This document shows positions 9,052-16,457 of a stretch of 64,000 nt of DNA, piece after piece. Location: positions 1 to 64,000 of the forward strand of contig NZ_VSST01000034.1 of NCBI RefSeq assembly GCF_019402665.1, written 5' to 3'. The stretch is from Bradyrhizobium canariense (lineage in GTDB: Bacteria > Pseudomonadota > Alphaproteobacteria > Rhizobiales > Xanthobacteraceae). Position numbers and translations under genes: made by a program. Positions within the stretch are counted from its first letter, which is position 1. Each line of letters opens with the position of its first letter. The notes beneath the pieces were generated by a model. That model made no database searches, was not told the DNA's origin, and saw only the letters and a list, made by a program, of their open reading frames with translations.

Positions 9052-10341
9052 TCAGCGCATGAGCCCAAGCGCGTCGGAGAAAAACTCCGGGCCGCCGAAA
9101 TTGCCGGACTTCAAGGCGAGCAACATGTCGCCTTTTTCAGCACCGACTGCACGCAGCACCGGGACGCCGGCTGCGATCTCTACTCCCACGAGAAATCCGG
9201 GAATCTTCAACCGATCGACCACGGCGCCGGATGTCTCCCCGCCGGCAACGACCAGGCGCTTGACGCCGGCCCGCACCAAGCCCTCGGCAATGTCGGCCAT
9301 CGCCTGCTCGATGGCGTGACCGGCCGCGTCGCGACCATGGCGCGCCTGGAGCGCGGCGACCTGATCGGGCGTCGAGCTCGATGCGATCAGGACCGGACCG
9401 TCCGCCAGTCGCGGTTTCGCCCAGGCCAGCGCGCGCTGCGCCTCGTCCTCGCCCGTAGTAATACGGCCCGGATCGAGATGCAGCACCGGCATGACACGCT
9501 CGGCATTGGCAATCTGCTGAAGCGTCGCCTGCGAGCAGCTTCCGGCCAGGCAAGCCGCCGCTCCGCCGACCGCTACCCCCGCCTCGCTGCTCACCGCGGT
9601 CGATGCGATCTTGCCCGTCGACACCAGCGCCCGCGCCAGCCCAAGGCCCATGCCGGAGGCGCCGACCGACAGCCGTTGCTGGACAGCAACAAGGCCGATG
9701 GTTTCGAGGTCGCGATCGAACACGGCGTCGATGATCGCCGCGCCAATGCCCTTGCCCGCGAGTTCGGCCAGCCGCGCCCGCACCGCATCCGCGCCGCGCG
9801 TGACGGTGGCGAGGTCGACGAGGCCGATTTGCGTCTTGCTCTGGCGCGCCAGCACGCGCACCAGGTTGGAATCGTGCATCGGGTTGAGCGGATGGTCCTT
9901 CAGCGGGCTCTCGTTCAGCGGCACGGCGCCGACGAACAGATTGCCCTGGTAGACGGTGCGGCCGGTCTCCGGAAAGGCCGGCGTCACCAGAACGGCGGCC
10001 TCGCCGCAATCGGCGCGCAGCGCGTCCATCACCGGGCCGATATTGCCGGCATCGGTGGAATCGAAGGTCGAGCAGATCTTGAACAGCACGTGGCCGGCGC
10101 CACGGCCGCGCAGCCATTTGTCAGCCGCGCGCGAGCGCGACACGGCAAGGCCGGCCTCGATCGAACGGCTCTTCAAGGACACCACGACGGCGTCGACCTC
10201 GGGCAGCGCGAGATCGTCCGCGGGCACGCCGATGGTCTGCACGGTGCGCAGGCCGGCGCGTGTCAGCGTGTTGGCGAGGTCGGAGGCGCCGGTGTAGTCG
10301 TCGGCGATGCAGCCAAGAGATATTTTCGCTGCAAGTGTCAC
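9052..10341 (-). CDS. otnK: 3-oxo-tetronate kinase (four-carbon acid sugar kinase, DUF1537 family)
   Basis: 429 residues. The start is GTG at 10339-10341, overlapping the otnI stop as GTGA, which indicates translational coupling. The N terminus 'LGCIADDYTGASDLANTL' is the conserved acid-sugar substrate motif of the family; the C-terminal part has 'VVAGGETSGAVVDRL' and 'GVPVL', the nucleotide-binding Gly-rich region. Characterised family members phosphorylate 3-oxo-tetronate to the 4-phosphate during threonate and erythronate breakdown. Last gene of otnI-otnK after ltnD on the minus strand, with otnC divergent. The complete gene set makes this assignment stronger than for an isolated DUF1537 gene. 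Confidence 0.88.
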   Translation of the reverse strand: MTLAAKISLGCIADDYTGASDLANTLTRAGLRTVQTIGVPADDLALPEVDAVVVSLKSRSIEAGLAVSRSRAADKWLRGRGAGHVLFKICSTFDSTDAGNIGPVMDALRADCGEAAVLVTPAFPETGRTVYQGNLFVGAVPLNESPLKDHPLNPMHDSNLVRVLARQSKTQIGLVDLATVTRGADAVRARLAELAGKGIGAAIIDAVFDRDLETIGLVAVQQRLSVGASGMGLGLARALVSTGKIASTAVSSEAGVAVGGAAACLAGSCSQATLQQIANAERVMPVLHLDPGRITTGEDEAQRALAWAKPRLADGPVLIASSSTPDQVAALQARHGRDAAGHAIEQAMADIAEGLVRAGVKRLVVAGGETSGAVVDRLKIPGFLVGVEIAAGVPVLRAVGAEKGDMLLALKSGNFGGPEFFSDALGLMR

Positions 10342-11120
10342 GGCTTCACTCCCGCATAAGGCCTGAACCAGGCAAGGCCGTCGGTGGTCTTGCCGCGGGG
10401 ATTATATTCGCAGCCGACGAAGCCGGCATAGCCGAGCCGGTCGAGTTCGTCGAACAGGAACGGATAGTTCAGCTCCTCGCCATCAGGCTCGTTGCGCGAG
10501 GGGATGCTGGCGATCTGGATGTGGCCGATCACCGGCATCATCTCGCGCAGCCGCATCGTGACGTCGCCATGGATGATCTGGCAGTGATAAATGTCGAACT
10601 GCAGTTTCAGGTTCGGAAGCCGCAGCTCCTGGATCAGGTCGCGCGCGAAGCCGAAATCGTTGAGGAAATAGCCGGGCACGTTGCGCGCATTGATCGGCTC
10701 GAGCACGATGTCGATGCCGTGCGGCGCAAAGAACTCGGCGGCCCACGCCACCGATTTGTAGAACGCCTCGATCGCGATGCGCTCGCCACGGTTGGCGATG
10801 CCCGCCATCAAATGCAGCCGCTTGACGCCGGTCGCTTTGGCGTAAGGCAGCGCGGTCTCCAGGCTCGCCTTGAGCTCGGGGAATCGCGACGGGAGCGCCG
10901 CAAAACCCTTCTCGCCGGCATTCCAGTCGCCCGGCGGCAGGTTGAACAGCGCCTGGGTCAAGCCGTTGCGCTTGAGCCGCTCGCCGACCGCCTCGGCCGG
11001 ATGCTCATAGGGAAAGAGAAACTCGACGGCGGTGAAGCCGGCTGCCGCGGCGGCATCGAAGCGGTCGAGGAACGGCACCTCGGTGAACATCATCGAGAGA
11101 TTGGCGGCAAAACGGGGCAT
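10338..11120 (-). CDS. otnI: 2-oxo-tetronate isomerase (hydroxypyruvate isomerase family TIM barrel)
   Basis: 260 residues from ATG at 11118-11120, with AGAGGA seven bases upstream. The sequence is an AP-endonuclease-2-like TIM barrel: 'MPRFAANLSMMFTEVPFLDRF' at the N terminus, 'VLEPINARNVPGYFLN', 'LQFDIYHCQIIHGDVT', 'HIQIASIPSRNEPDGEE' and 'GFVGCEYNP', which place the metal-binding Glu, Asp, His and Glu of the hydroxypyruvate isomerase family. In the threonate pathway this enzyme interconverts 2-oxo- and 3-oxo-tetronate. It lies 14 bases after ltnD and overlaps otnK by four. Hydroxypyruvate isomerase of glyoxylate metabolism is the alternative, but the neighbours favour otnI. Confidence 0.88.
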   Translation of the reverse strand: MPRFAANLSMMFTEVPFLDRFDAAAAAGFTAVEFLFPYEHPAEAVGERLKRNGLTQALFNLPPGDWNAGEKGFAALPSRFPELKASLETALPYAKATGVKRLHLMAGIANRGERIAIEAFYKSVAWAAEFFAPHGIDIVLEPINARNVPGYFLNDFGFARDLIQELRLPNLKLQFDIYHCQIIHGDVTMRLREMMPVIGHIQIASIPSRNEPDGEELNYPFLFDELDRLGYAGFVGCEYNPRGKTTDGLAWFRPYAGVKP

Positions 11121-11134
11121 GGGAATCCTCTTGT

Positions 11135-12052
11135 CTATTTGTCGCCGGGCAGCTTGACGCCGGTGACCTGCGCATACATCCGCGCCACCGACGCATCATC
11201 GTCGCGGCCCATGCCGGCGGCTGATGTCATCAAGAACATCTGGAGCGCTGCGGCGGAGACCGGGACCGGGAATCTGGCACTGCGCGCCATGTCCTGGATA
11301 ATGCCGAGGTCCTTGACGAAGATCTCGACCGCACTGCGCGGCGTGTAATCGCCGTCGAGCACGTGCGGCATGCGGTTCTCGAACATCCAGGAGTTTCCGG
11401 CGGACGCCGTGATCACCTCATAGACCTTGCGGATATCGAGACCCTGCTTGGCCGCGAACGCGATCGCCTCGCTGGCGGCGGCGATATGAACGCCGGCGAG
11501 CAACTGGTTGATCATCTTGAAGGCGGCGCCCTGGCCTGCGGCATCCCCGAGCTCGTAGAGCTTTGCGGCCATGGCATCGAGCGCGGGCCGCGCCTTCTCA
11601 AACGCAGCCGGACTGCCGGAAGCGAGAATTGTCAGCTCGCCCTGCGCTGCGCGCTGCGCCCCGCCGGAGATCGGCGCATCCAGATAGTGCCGGCCGGTCG
11701 CCTCCAACTGCTTGGCGAGACGCCGCGCCACGTCGGGATCCATGGTCGCCGACGACAGGAAGACGCTGTCCTTGGCCATGGTTTCGGCGACGCCATCCTT
11801 GCCGAACAGGATCGTCTCGGTCTGCGCCGCATTGACGACGACGCTGACAACGATGTCGGCGCCCTTGGCAGCTTCGGCCGGCGTCTTGGCGCCGGCGCCG
11901 CCCTCCGTCACGAAACGCGCGACCGCATCAGCCGAGACGTCGCAGCCGGTGACGACATGACCGGCGCGCTTCAGCGAGGTCGCCATGCCAAACCCCATCG
12001 AGCCGAGCCCGATGACGGCGATGCGCTGATTCTGTGACGTGGAGGCGGACAT
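11135..12052 (-). CDS. ltnD: L-threonate dehydrogenase (3-hydroxyisobutyrate dehydrogenase family)
   Basis: 305 residues from ATG at 12050-12052, with AAGGA about nine bases upstream; the frame remains open further upstream but without family similarity. Rossmann motif 'IAVIGLGSMGFGMATSL' at about 10-26, substrate-binding 'DAPISGGAQRAAQGELTI' at about 118-135, and catalytic Lys in 'GAAFKMINQLLAGVHIAAASEAIAFA' at about 170. Family members oxidise 3-hydroxy acids with NAD(P). Beside otnI, otnK and otnC it is best read as the dehydrogenase that oxidises L-threonate to 2-oxo-tetronate. It is the first gene of a minus-strand operon and faces otnC across a 103-base divergent promoter region. Confidence 0.85.
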   Translation of the reverse strand: MSASTSQNQRIAVIGLGSMGFGMATSLKRAGHVVTGCDVSADAVARFVTEGGAGAKTPAEAAKGADIVVSVVVNAAQTETILFGKDGVAETMAKDSVFLSSATMDPDVARRLAKQLEATGRHYLDAPISGGAQRAAQGELTILASGSPAAFEKARPALDAMAAKLYELGDAAGQGAAFKMINQLLAGVHIAAASEAIAFAAKQGLDIRKVYEVITASAGNSWMFENRMPHVLDGDYTPRSAVEIFVKDLGIIQDMARSARFPVPVSAAALQMFLMTSAAGMGRDDDASVARMYAQVTGVKLPGDK

Positions 12053-12155
12053 ACAACTGATCCTTGCGACGTTTCCCGGAGGGCCGCCCTTTGCGGCAGC
12101 TTGGCAACGGAATAACACGGCTTGGCCGCGCTGCCAAAGCGTGAGACAAACGGAC
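12053..12155. promoter_or_regulatory. Divergent promoter region ltnD / otnC
   Basis: The 103-base gap between the divergent starts must contain both promoters of the threonate genes. It carries GGCAGCTTGGCAACGG and, about 50 bases on, GCGCTGCCAAAGCG, which share a TTGGCA/TGCCAA core in opposite orientation and could be an operator. No regulator gene lies next to the locus, so the factor would have to act from elsewhere. Confidence 0.4.
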
Positions 12156-12824
12156 ATGACGGCCATGAGCAACGAGACATTGCTGCGCGAAGACATTTGC
12201 CGCTTCGGACGGTCCCTGTTCGAACGTGGGCTGACGCCCGGCTCCTCCGGCAATATCAGCGTCAGGCTGGACGGCGGCGGCTGGCTGGTGACGCCGACCA
12301 ATGCCTCGCTCGGCTTCCTCGATCCCGCAAAATTGTCGCGGCTGGACGATCAGGGCCGACTGGTTTCGGGCGATGCGCCGACCAAGGAAGTTCCGCTGCA
12401 CAATGCGCTCTACGCCGCGCGCGGGAGCGCGAGGGCGATCGTGCACCTGCATTCCACCCATTCGGTCGCGCTGTCGATGCTCCCGGAGATCGACCCGCGC
12501 GCCGCGCTGCCGCCGATGACGGCCTATTATCTGATGAAATGCGGCGCCACCGCGCTCGTGCCCTATTACCGGCCCGGCGATCCCGCAGTCGCCGATGCGA
12601 TCAGAGGGCTGGCGGGGAAATACTCATCCGTGCTGCTCGCCAATCACGGCCCGGTCGTCGCGGGCGACACGCTGGAGGCAGCCGTGTTCGCGACGGAGGA
12701 GCTGGAGGAGACGGCGAAGCTGTATCTGATGCTGCGCGGGATGAACCCGCGGTATTTGTCGCCGGAGCAGGTGAACGATCTGGGGAAGGTGTTTGGGCTG
12801 ATGCTGCCGGAGCACGGGCATTAG
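12156..12824 (+). CDS. otnC: 3-oxo-tetronate 4-phosphate decarboxylase (class II aldolase family)
   Basis: 222 residues from ATG at 12156; a second ATG at 12165 is equally possible. The class II aldolase/AraD fold is shown by 'TPGSSGNISVRL' near residue 30 (phosphate-binding loop), 'VTPTNASLG', 'HLHSTHSVALS' near 95-105 with the zinc-binding histidines, and 'ANHGPVVAGDTLEAAVFATEELEETAKL' with the third zinc histidine. OtnC enzymes decarboxylate 3-oxo-tetronate 4-phosphate to dihydroxyacetone phosphate. It is divergent from ltnD-otnI-otnK and completes the pathway. A sugar-phosphate aldolase of the L-fuculose type is the general alternative. Confidence 0.87.
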   Translation: MTAMSNETLLREDICRFGRSLFERGLTPGSSGNISVRLDGGGWLVTPTNASLGFLDPAKLSRLDDQGRLVSGDAPTKEVPLHNALYAARGSARAIVHLHSTHSVALSMLPEIDPRAALPPMTAYYLMKCGATALVPYYRPGDPAVADAIRGLAGKYSSVLLANHGPVVAGDTLEAAVFATEELEETAKLYLMLRGMNPRYLSPEQVNDLGKVFGLMLPEHGH

Positions 12825-12839
12825 GCTCGGCTCTAACCT

Positions 12840-12919
12840 CGTCATTGCGAGCGCAGCGAAGCAATCCAGAGTCTTTCCGCGGAGGGATTCTGGATTGCTT
12901 CGCTGCGCTCGCAATGACG
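12840..12919. repeat. Palindromic repeat, family B (copy 1)
   Basis: Perfect 31-bp inverted arms, 12840-12870 and 12889-12919, beginning CGTCATTGCGAGCGCAGCGA, around an 18-bp loop. Other copies are at 25256-25335 and 61060-61147. It follows the otnC stop by 15 bases and could serve as a transcript end. Confidence 0.9.
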
Positions 12920-12942
12920 GTTGGCGCTACAGCCCCCGCAAT

Positions 12943-13013
12943 CGTAGCCCGGATGAGCGCAGCGACATGCGGGAACGCTTGCCCCGGATATCGCTTCGCT
13001 CATCCGGGCTACG
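12943..13013. repeat. Palindromic repeat, family C (copy 1)
   Basis: Inverted arms of CGTAGCCCGGATGAGCG type, with the pattern closing in a CTCATCCGGGCTACG arm. The same family is present at 56904-56984 and 57703-57791. It lies directly beside the family B copy, between the convergent otnC and livF-like genes. Confidence 0.88.
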
Positions 13014-13028
13014 GCAGTGTGCTTGCAG

Positions 13029-13733
13029 CTACAGCCCCAGATACGCCTTGCGCACGTCGGGATTGCCTTTGATCTCGCTTGCCGCGCCCTGCATCAGCAC
13101 GCGGCCGGTTTGCAGGATGTAAGCGCGGTCTGCGATTTCCAGGCATTCCGCCATGCGCTGCTCGACGATCAAGACGGTCATGCCGGCGTCGCGGATGCGT
13201 TTCACGGCCTGGAAGATCTCGTCGACCAGCTTCGGCATGATGCCCTGCGAGGGCTCGTCCAGCATCAACAGCCGCGGGCGCGTCATCAGCGCGCGGCCGA
13301 TGGCGAGCATCTGCTGCTCGCCGCCGCTGAGCGTCTCGGCGCGCTGCTCCAGGCGCTCGGAGAGACGCGGAAACAGTTGGAACACGAGATCGAGCGGACT
13401 CTCGCGGTCGGCCTCGCCGCGGTAGAGATAGCTGCCGAGGCGCAGATTGTCTCGCACGGAGAGGCGCGGAAACAGTCGGCGGTTCTCCGGCACGTAGGCG
13501 ATGCCGGTGGCGGTGATGTGGTGCTGCGCCATGCCGTCGAGGCGCTTGCCATCGAACGTCACCGTGCCCGAGCGCGGGCGCTCGGCACCGGCGATGGATT
13601 TCAGCAGTGTCGACTTGCCCGCGCCGTTGGCGCCGGCGACGCAGACGATCTCGCCCTTCTGGACCTCGATCGAGACCGCGGAGATCGCGACCAAGCCCTG
13701 ATAGGCGGTCGTGACTTCACGCACCGACAGCAT
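13029..13733 (-). CDS. livF: Branched-chain-type ABC importer ATPase (LivF-like)
   Basis: 234 residues. Walker A 'GANGAGKSTLLKSI' at about 36-49, signature 'LSGGEQQMLAIGRAL' at about 134-148, Walker B 'LLMLDEPSQGI' and the switch His region 'VLIVEQ'. It matches the shorter LivF ATPase of the hydrophobic amino acid uptake family, which pairs with a LivG subunit. It is the last gene of a five-gene transport set and overlaps livG by 17 bases. The substrate is set by the binding protein and is probably not a simple branched-chain amino acid given the catabolic neighbours. Confidence 0.9.
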   Translation of the reverse strand: MLSVREVTTAYQGLVAISAVSIEVQKGEIVCVAGANGAGKSTLLKSIAGAERPRSGTVTFDGKRLDGMAQHHITATGIAYVPENRRLFPRLSVRDNLRLGSYLYRGEADRESPLDLVFQLFPRLSERLEQRAETLSGGEQQMLAIGRALMTRPRLLMLDEPSQGIMPKLVDEIFQAVKRIRDAGMTVLIVEQRMAECLEIADRAYILQTGRVLMQGAASEIKGNPDVRKAYLGL

Positions 13734-14448
13734 GACGATCTCCCAGATATGCGCTGATCACCTTGGGATCGCGGACGATTTCAGTGGGCTTGCCCTCGAC
13801 CAGCACCTTGCCGAGGTCGAGCACGATGGCGCGGTCGACCAGCGGCATCACGATCTCCATGACGTGCTCGACCATCAGCACGGTGATGCCGGCGTCACGC
13901 ACCTTGCGCACCAGCGCCACACCGGTCTGCGCCTCAGTCGGCGTCAGGCCGGTGAGGACTTCGTCCAGCAGCAGAAGTTTTGGTTCCGTCGCAAGCGCGC
14001 GCGCGACTTCGAGGCGGCGCTTTTCGGCCGGCACGAGGTCGCTCGCGAGCACGTTGGCGCGCGCGGCAAGGCCGGTGAATTCGAGCACCTCATGCGCCTT
14101 GCGGCGTGCCTCGCGCATCACGGTGTTGCGCACGAGAGCGCCGACGATGACGTTGTCGATAACGGTCATGGTCTCGAAGCTCTTGACGACCTGGAAGGTG
14201 CGCCCGACGCCGCGCTGGCAGCGCTCGGCGGCCGGCATGCTGGTGACATCCTCGCCGTCGAACCAGATCGAGCCTTGCGTCGGCGGCAGCACCCCGGCGA
14301 TGAGATTGAATAGCGTGGACTTGCCGGCACCATTCGGGCCGATCAGACCGACGATCTCGCCGCGGCCGACCGAAATCGAAACGTCGCTGTTGGCGACGAG
14401 GCCGCCGAAACGCTGCCAGACGCCGCGGGTTTCAAGCAGTGGGGTCAT
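13717..14448 (-). CDS. livG: Branched-chain-type ABC importer ATPase (LivG-like), degenerate signature motif
   Basis: 243 residues. Walker A 'GPNGAGKSTLFNLI' is intact. Where LivG usually has an LSYGQQRRLE-like signature, this protein reads 'DLVPAEKRRLEVARAL', and Walker B reads 'LLLLDEVLTGL' with Val in place of the usual Pro. It has the longer LivG loop between Walker A and signature. The changes recur in a known side branch of LivG proteins, so it is likely functional beside the canonical LivF. Translation is coupled to livM by an ATGA overlap (14445-14448). Confidence 0.88.
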   Translation of the reverse strand: MTPLLETRGVWQRFGGLVANSDVSISVGRGEIVGLIGPNGAGKSTLFNLIAGVLPPTQGSIWFDGEDVTSMPAAERCQRGVGRTFQVVKSFETMTVIDNVIVGALVRNTVMREARRKAHEVLEFTGLAARANVLASDLVPAEKRRLEVARALATEPKLLLLDEVLTGLTPTEAQTGVALVRKVRDAGITVLMVEHVMEIVMPLVDRAIVLDLGKVLVEGKPTEIVRDPKVISAYLGDRHAVGA

Positions 14449-15428
14449 CGCGTGGCTCCCTTCCGCTTCGCACGAGAGAACAGGCTCACCAGACCCTGCG
14501 GCAGGGCGAGCGAAATCAGCACGATTAGCGTGCCGTAGACGATGAGGTCGACGCCGCGGCCGGATCCGCCGATATAGGAGCGTGTCAGCTCCGTCATCGG
14601 GATCAGGATCGCCGCCCCTAACACGGGCCCCCAGAGGGTGCCGATGCCGCCAAGCACGGCCGGCAGCGCCATCAGCAGCGAGAACTGGAACCCCATGACG
14701 CTTTCAGGATCGATATAGGCGAGAAACTGCGCATAGAAGGCGCCGCCGATGGCAACGAGGAAAGCGGAGACGGCAGCCGCGCCCATCTTGGAGTTGAACA
14801 CGACGACGCCGAGGCTCTCGGCCGCTTCCGGATTGTCCTTCACCGCGCGCCACCAGAAGCCCCATTTGGAGTCCTCCAGCCACCAGGTGACGAACCAGGC
14901 GAGGCTGCACAGCACAAGTGCGAAATAGAAGTATGGCAGCTTGCTGCGCATGAACTGGAATTTCAACCAGCTGTCGCCGCGCACCGGAATGGTGATCCCC
15001 ATCGCGGCCCCCGCCCATTCCCAATTCTGGAACAGCAGCAAGCCGATCTCGGCGATGACGATGGTCGCGATCACGAAATAATGGCCGCGCAGGCGGAAGA
15101 AGGGATAGCCAAGCCCCATCGCGATTGCGGCCGCGACTGCGCCGCCGGCGAGCATGCCGAACCATGGCAGCACGCCGAACTTGGTGAACAGCAGCTCGGT
15201 GGTGTAGGCGCCGATGCCGAAATAGAGCGCGTGTCCCAGCGAGATCTGCCCGCAATAGCCGGAGAGAATATTCCAGCTCTGCGACAGCGCCGCATACATC
15301 AAAGTCAGGATCAGGATGTTCTGGACGTAGACGTCCTTGATAAACAGGGGAGCGAGCGCCGCCAGGGCGGTCAGCACCGCGGCGATGATGAGGTCGCGGC
15401 GGCGCCGCGCGGCAAAATCCTTGTCCAT
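14445..15428 (-). CDS. livM: Branched-chain-type ABC importer permease (LivM-like)
   Basis: 327 residues from ATG at 15426-15428, which shares one base with the livH stop (TGATG); a GTG one codon upstream is possible. About nine hydrophobic segments, with the LivM family core 'YCGQISLGHALYFGIGAYTTELL' at about 55-77 and 'RAVKDNPEAAESLGV' (the EAA-type cytoplasmic loop contacting the ATPase) at about 190-204. 'AVLGGIGTLWGPVLGAAIL' is the second conserved permease motif. It forms the membrane channel with LivH. Confidence 0.9.
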   Translation of the reverse strand: MDKDFAARRRRDLIIAAVLTALAALAPLFIKDVYVQNILILTLMYAALSQSWNILSGYCGQISLGHALYFGIGAYTTELLFTKFGVLPWFGMLAGGAVAAAIAMGLGYPFFRLRGHYFVIATIVIAEIGLLLFQNWEWAGAAMGITIPVRGDSWLKFQFMRSKLPYFYFALVLCSLAWFVTWWLEDSKWGFWWRAVKDNPEAAESLGVVVFNSKMGAAAVSAFLVAIGGAFYAQFLAYIDPESVMGFQFSLLMALPAVLGGIGTLWGPVLGAAILIPMTELTRSYIGGSGRGVDLIVYGTLIVLISLALPQGLVSLFSRAKRKGATR

Positions 15429-16306
15429 CACATCGATCCGAACAGGCCGCGCGGCCGGATGAAGACGACCAGCAGGTAGACGGCGTAGATGCCGACCGAT
15501 TTCAGCGACGGCGGCAGCACCAGCGCGGTGGTGGCCTCGACGAGGCCGACAATGATCCCGCCGGCGAAAGCGCCGAACACGCTGCCGAAGCCGCCGAGCG
15601 CGACCGTGACGTAGGCGATCAGCGCAAAGGACGCGCCGACGTCGGGATAGATATAGAAGAAGCTTGCCATGATCGCTCCGGCGAGGCCGACCAGCGCGGC
15701 ACCAAGCCCCCAGCCGAGCGCGAACACGCGGTTCTTGTCGATGCCGACGAGGGCCACCGCGCCGGGATCTTCACGGGTGGCCTCCAGCGCGCGCCCGAAA
15801 TCGGTGCGATGGATGAAGAAGTAGAGCCCGGCGAAGGCCAGGATCGCAACCAGCGCACCCATGAGCTGCGGCTCCGGCAGGAAGACGCCGGCGATCGAGA
15901 TCGTCTTGCCGCCGAGCCAGGAATGCGGAACGCTGCGATAATCCGGCGTGAAGAAGAACTGCGCGAGGCCGCGCATCACGATGGCGAGGCCGAAGGTGGA
16001 GAAGATCTGCACCATGCCCGCATTGGCCTTGGCCCGCATGGCGAAGCGTACGATCAACAAATAGACCACCGCTCCGAATACGAACAGGGCAGCGGCCACC
16101 AGCGGCGCCGACAGCAAGGGGTCGATGGCGAAAAACGTGAACAGGAAGAAGCTCACATACATCGCGATCATCAAGAACTCGCCGTGGGCGAAGTTCACGA
16201 CGTCCATCAGGCCGAAGATCAGCGCGAGGCCGACGGCGATCAGTCCGTAGAGCAGGCCCATGAGGAGGCCGCTCGCGAGACTTTGGATAATGGTTTGGGC
16301 TGTCAA
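15428..16306 (-). CDS. livH: Branched-chain-type ABC importer permease (LivH-like)
   Basis: 292 residues if translation begins at TTG 16304-16306, which has GGGGGAC five bases before it; another TTG at 16321 would add five residues. No ATG is available before the first membrane helix. Family motifs: 'GLIAVGLALIFGLMDVVNFAHGEFLMI' near the N terminus, 'EATREDPGAVALVGID' (EAA loop) and 'YVTVALGGFGSVFGAFAGGIIVGLVE'. It is the first permease gene after the binding-protein gene, from which a palindromic repeat separates it. The non-ATG start and the upstream hairpin would both lower its yield relative to the binding protein. Confidence 0.87.
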   Translation of the reverse strand: MTAQTIIQSLASGLLMGLLYGLIAVGLALIFGLMDVVNFAHGEFLMIAMYVSFFLFTFFAIDPLLSAPLVAAALFVFGAVVYLLIVRFAMRAKANAGMVQIFSTFGLAIVMRGLAQFFFTPDYRSVPHSWLGGKTISIAGVFLPEPQLMGALVAILAFAGLYFFIHRTDFGRALEATREDPGAVALVGIDKNRVFALGWGLGAALVGLAGAIMASFFYIYPDVGASFALIAYVTVALGGFGSVFGAFAGGIIVGLVEATTALVLPPSLKSVGIYAVYLLVVFIRPRGLFGSM

Positions 16307-16327
16307 AAGTCTGTCCCCCAACTACGT

Positions 16328-16421
16328 CCTCATCCTGAGGAGCGCGCACCGCGCGCGTCTCGAAGGATGGCCCAGCCCTCGTCCTTCGAGACGCGGGCTG
16401 CGCCCGCTCCTCAGGATGAGG
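16328..16421. repeat. Palindromic repeat, family D (copy 1), inside the transporter operon
   Basis: Long imperfect inverted repeat: CCTCATCCTGAGGAGCGCGC through CGTCTCGAAGGATGG, then CGTCCTTCGAGACGCG through CTCCTCAGGATGAGG. A diverged copy is at 43390-43502. It lies between the binding-protein stop (16458) and livH, so a minus-strand transcript would carry a large hairpin at the 3' end of the binding-protein message. Confidence 0.88.
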
Positions 16422-16457
16422 GCGGGAGCTACGATCTGTGCTCCCGCCCGCCGTGTC

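Noticed and set aside
12840..13013. CRISPR-like array made of the adjacent palindromes
   Set aside because: The elements belong to different families and there is no regular repeat-spacer periodicity or cas gene.
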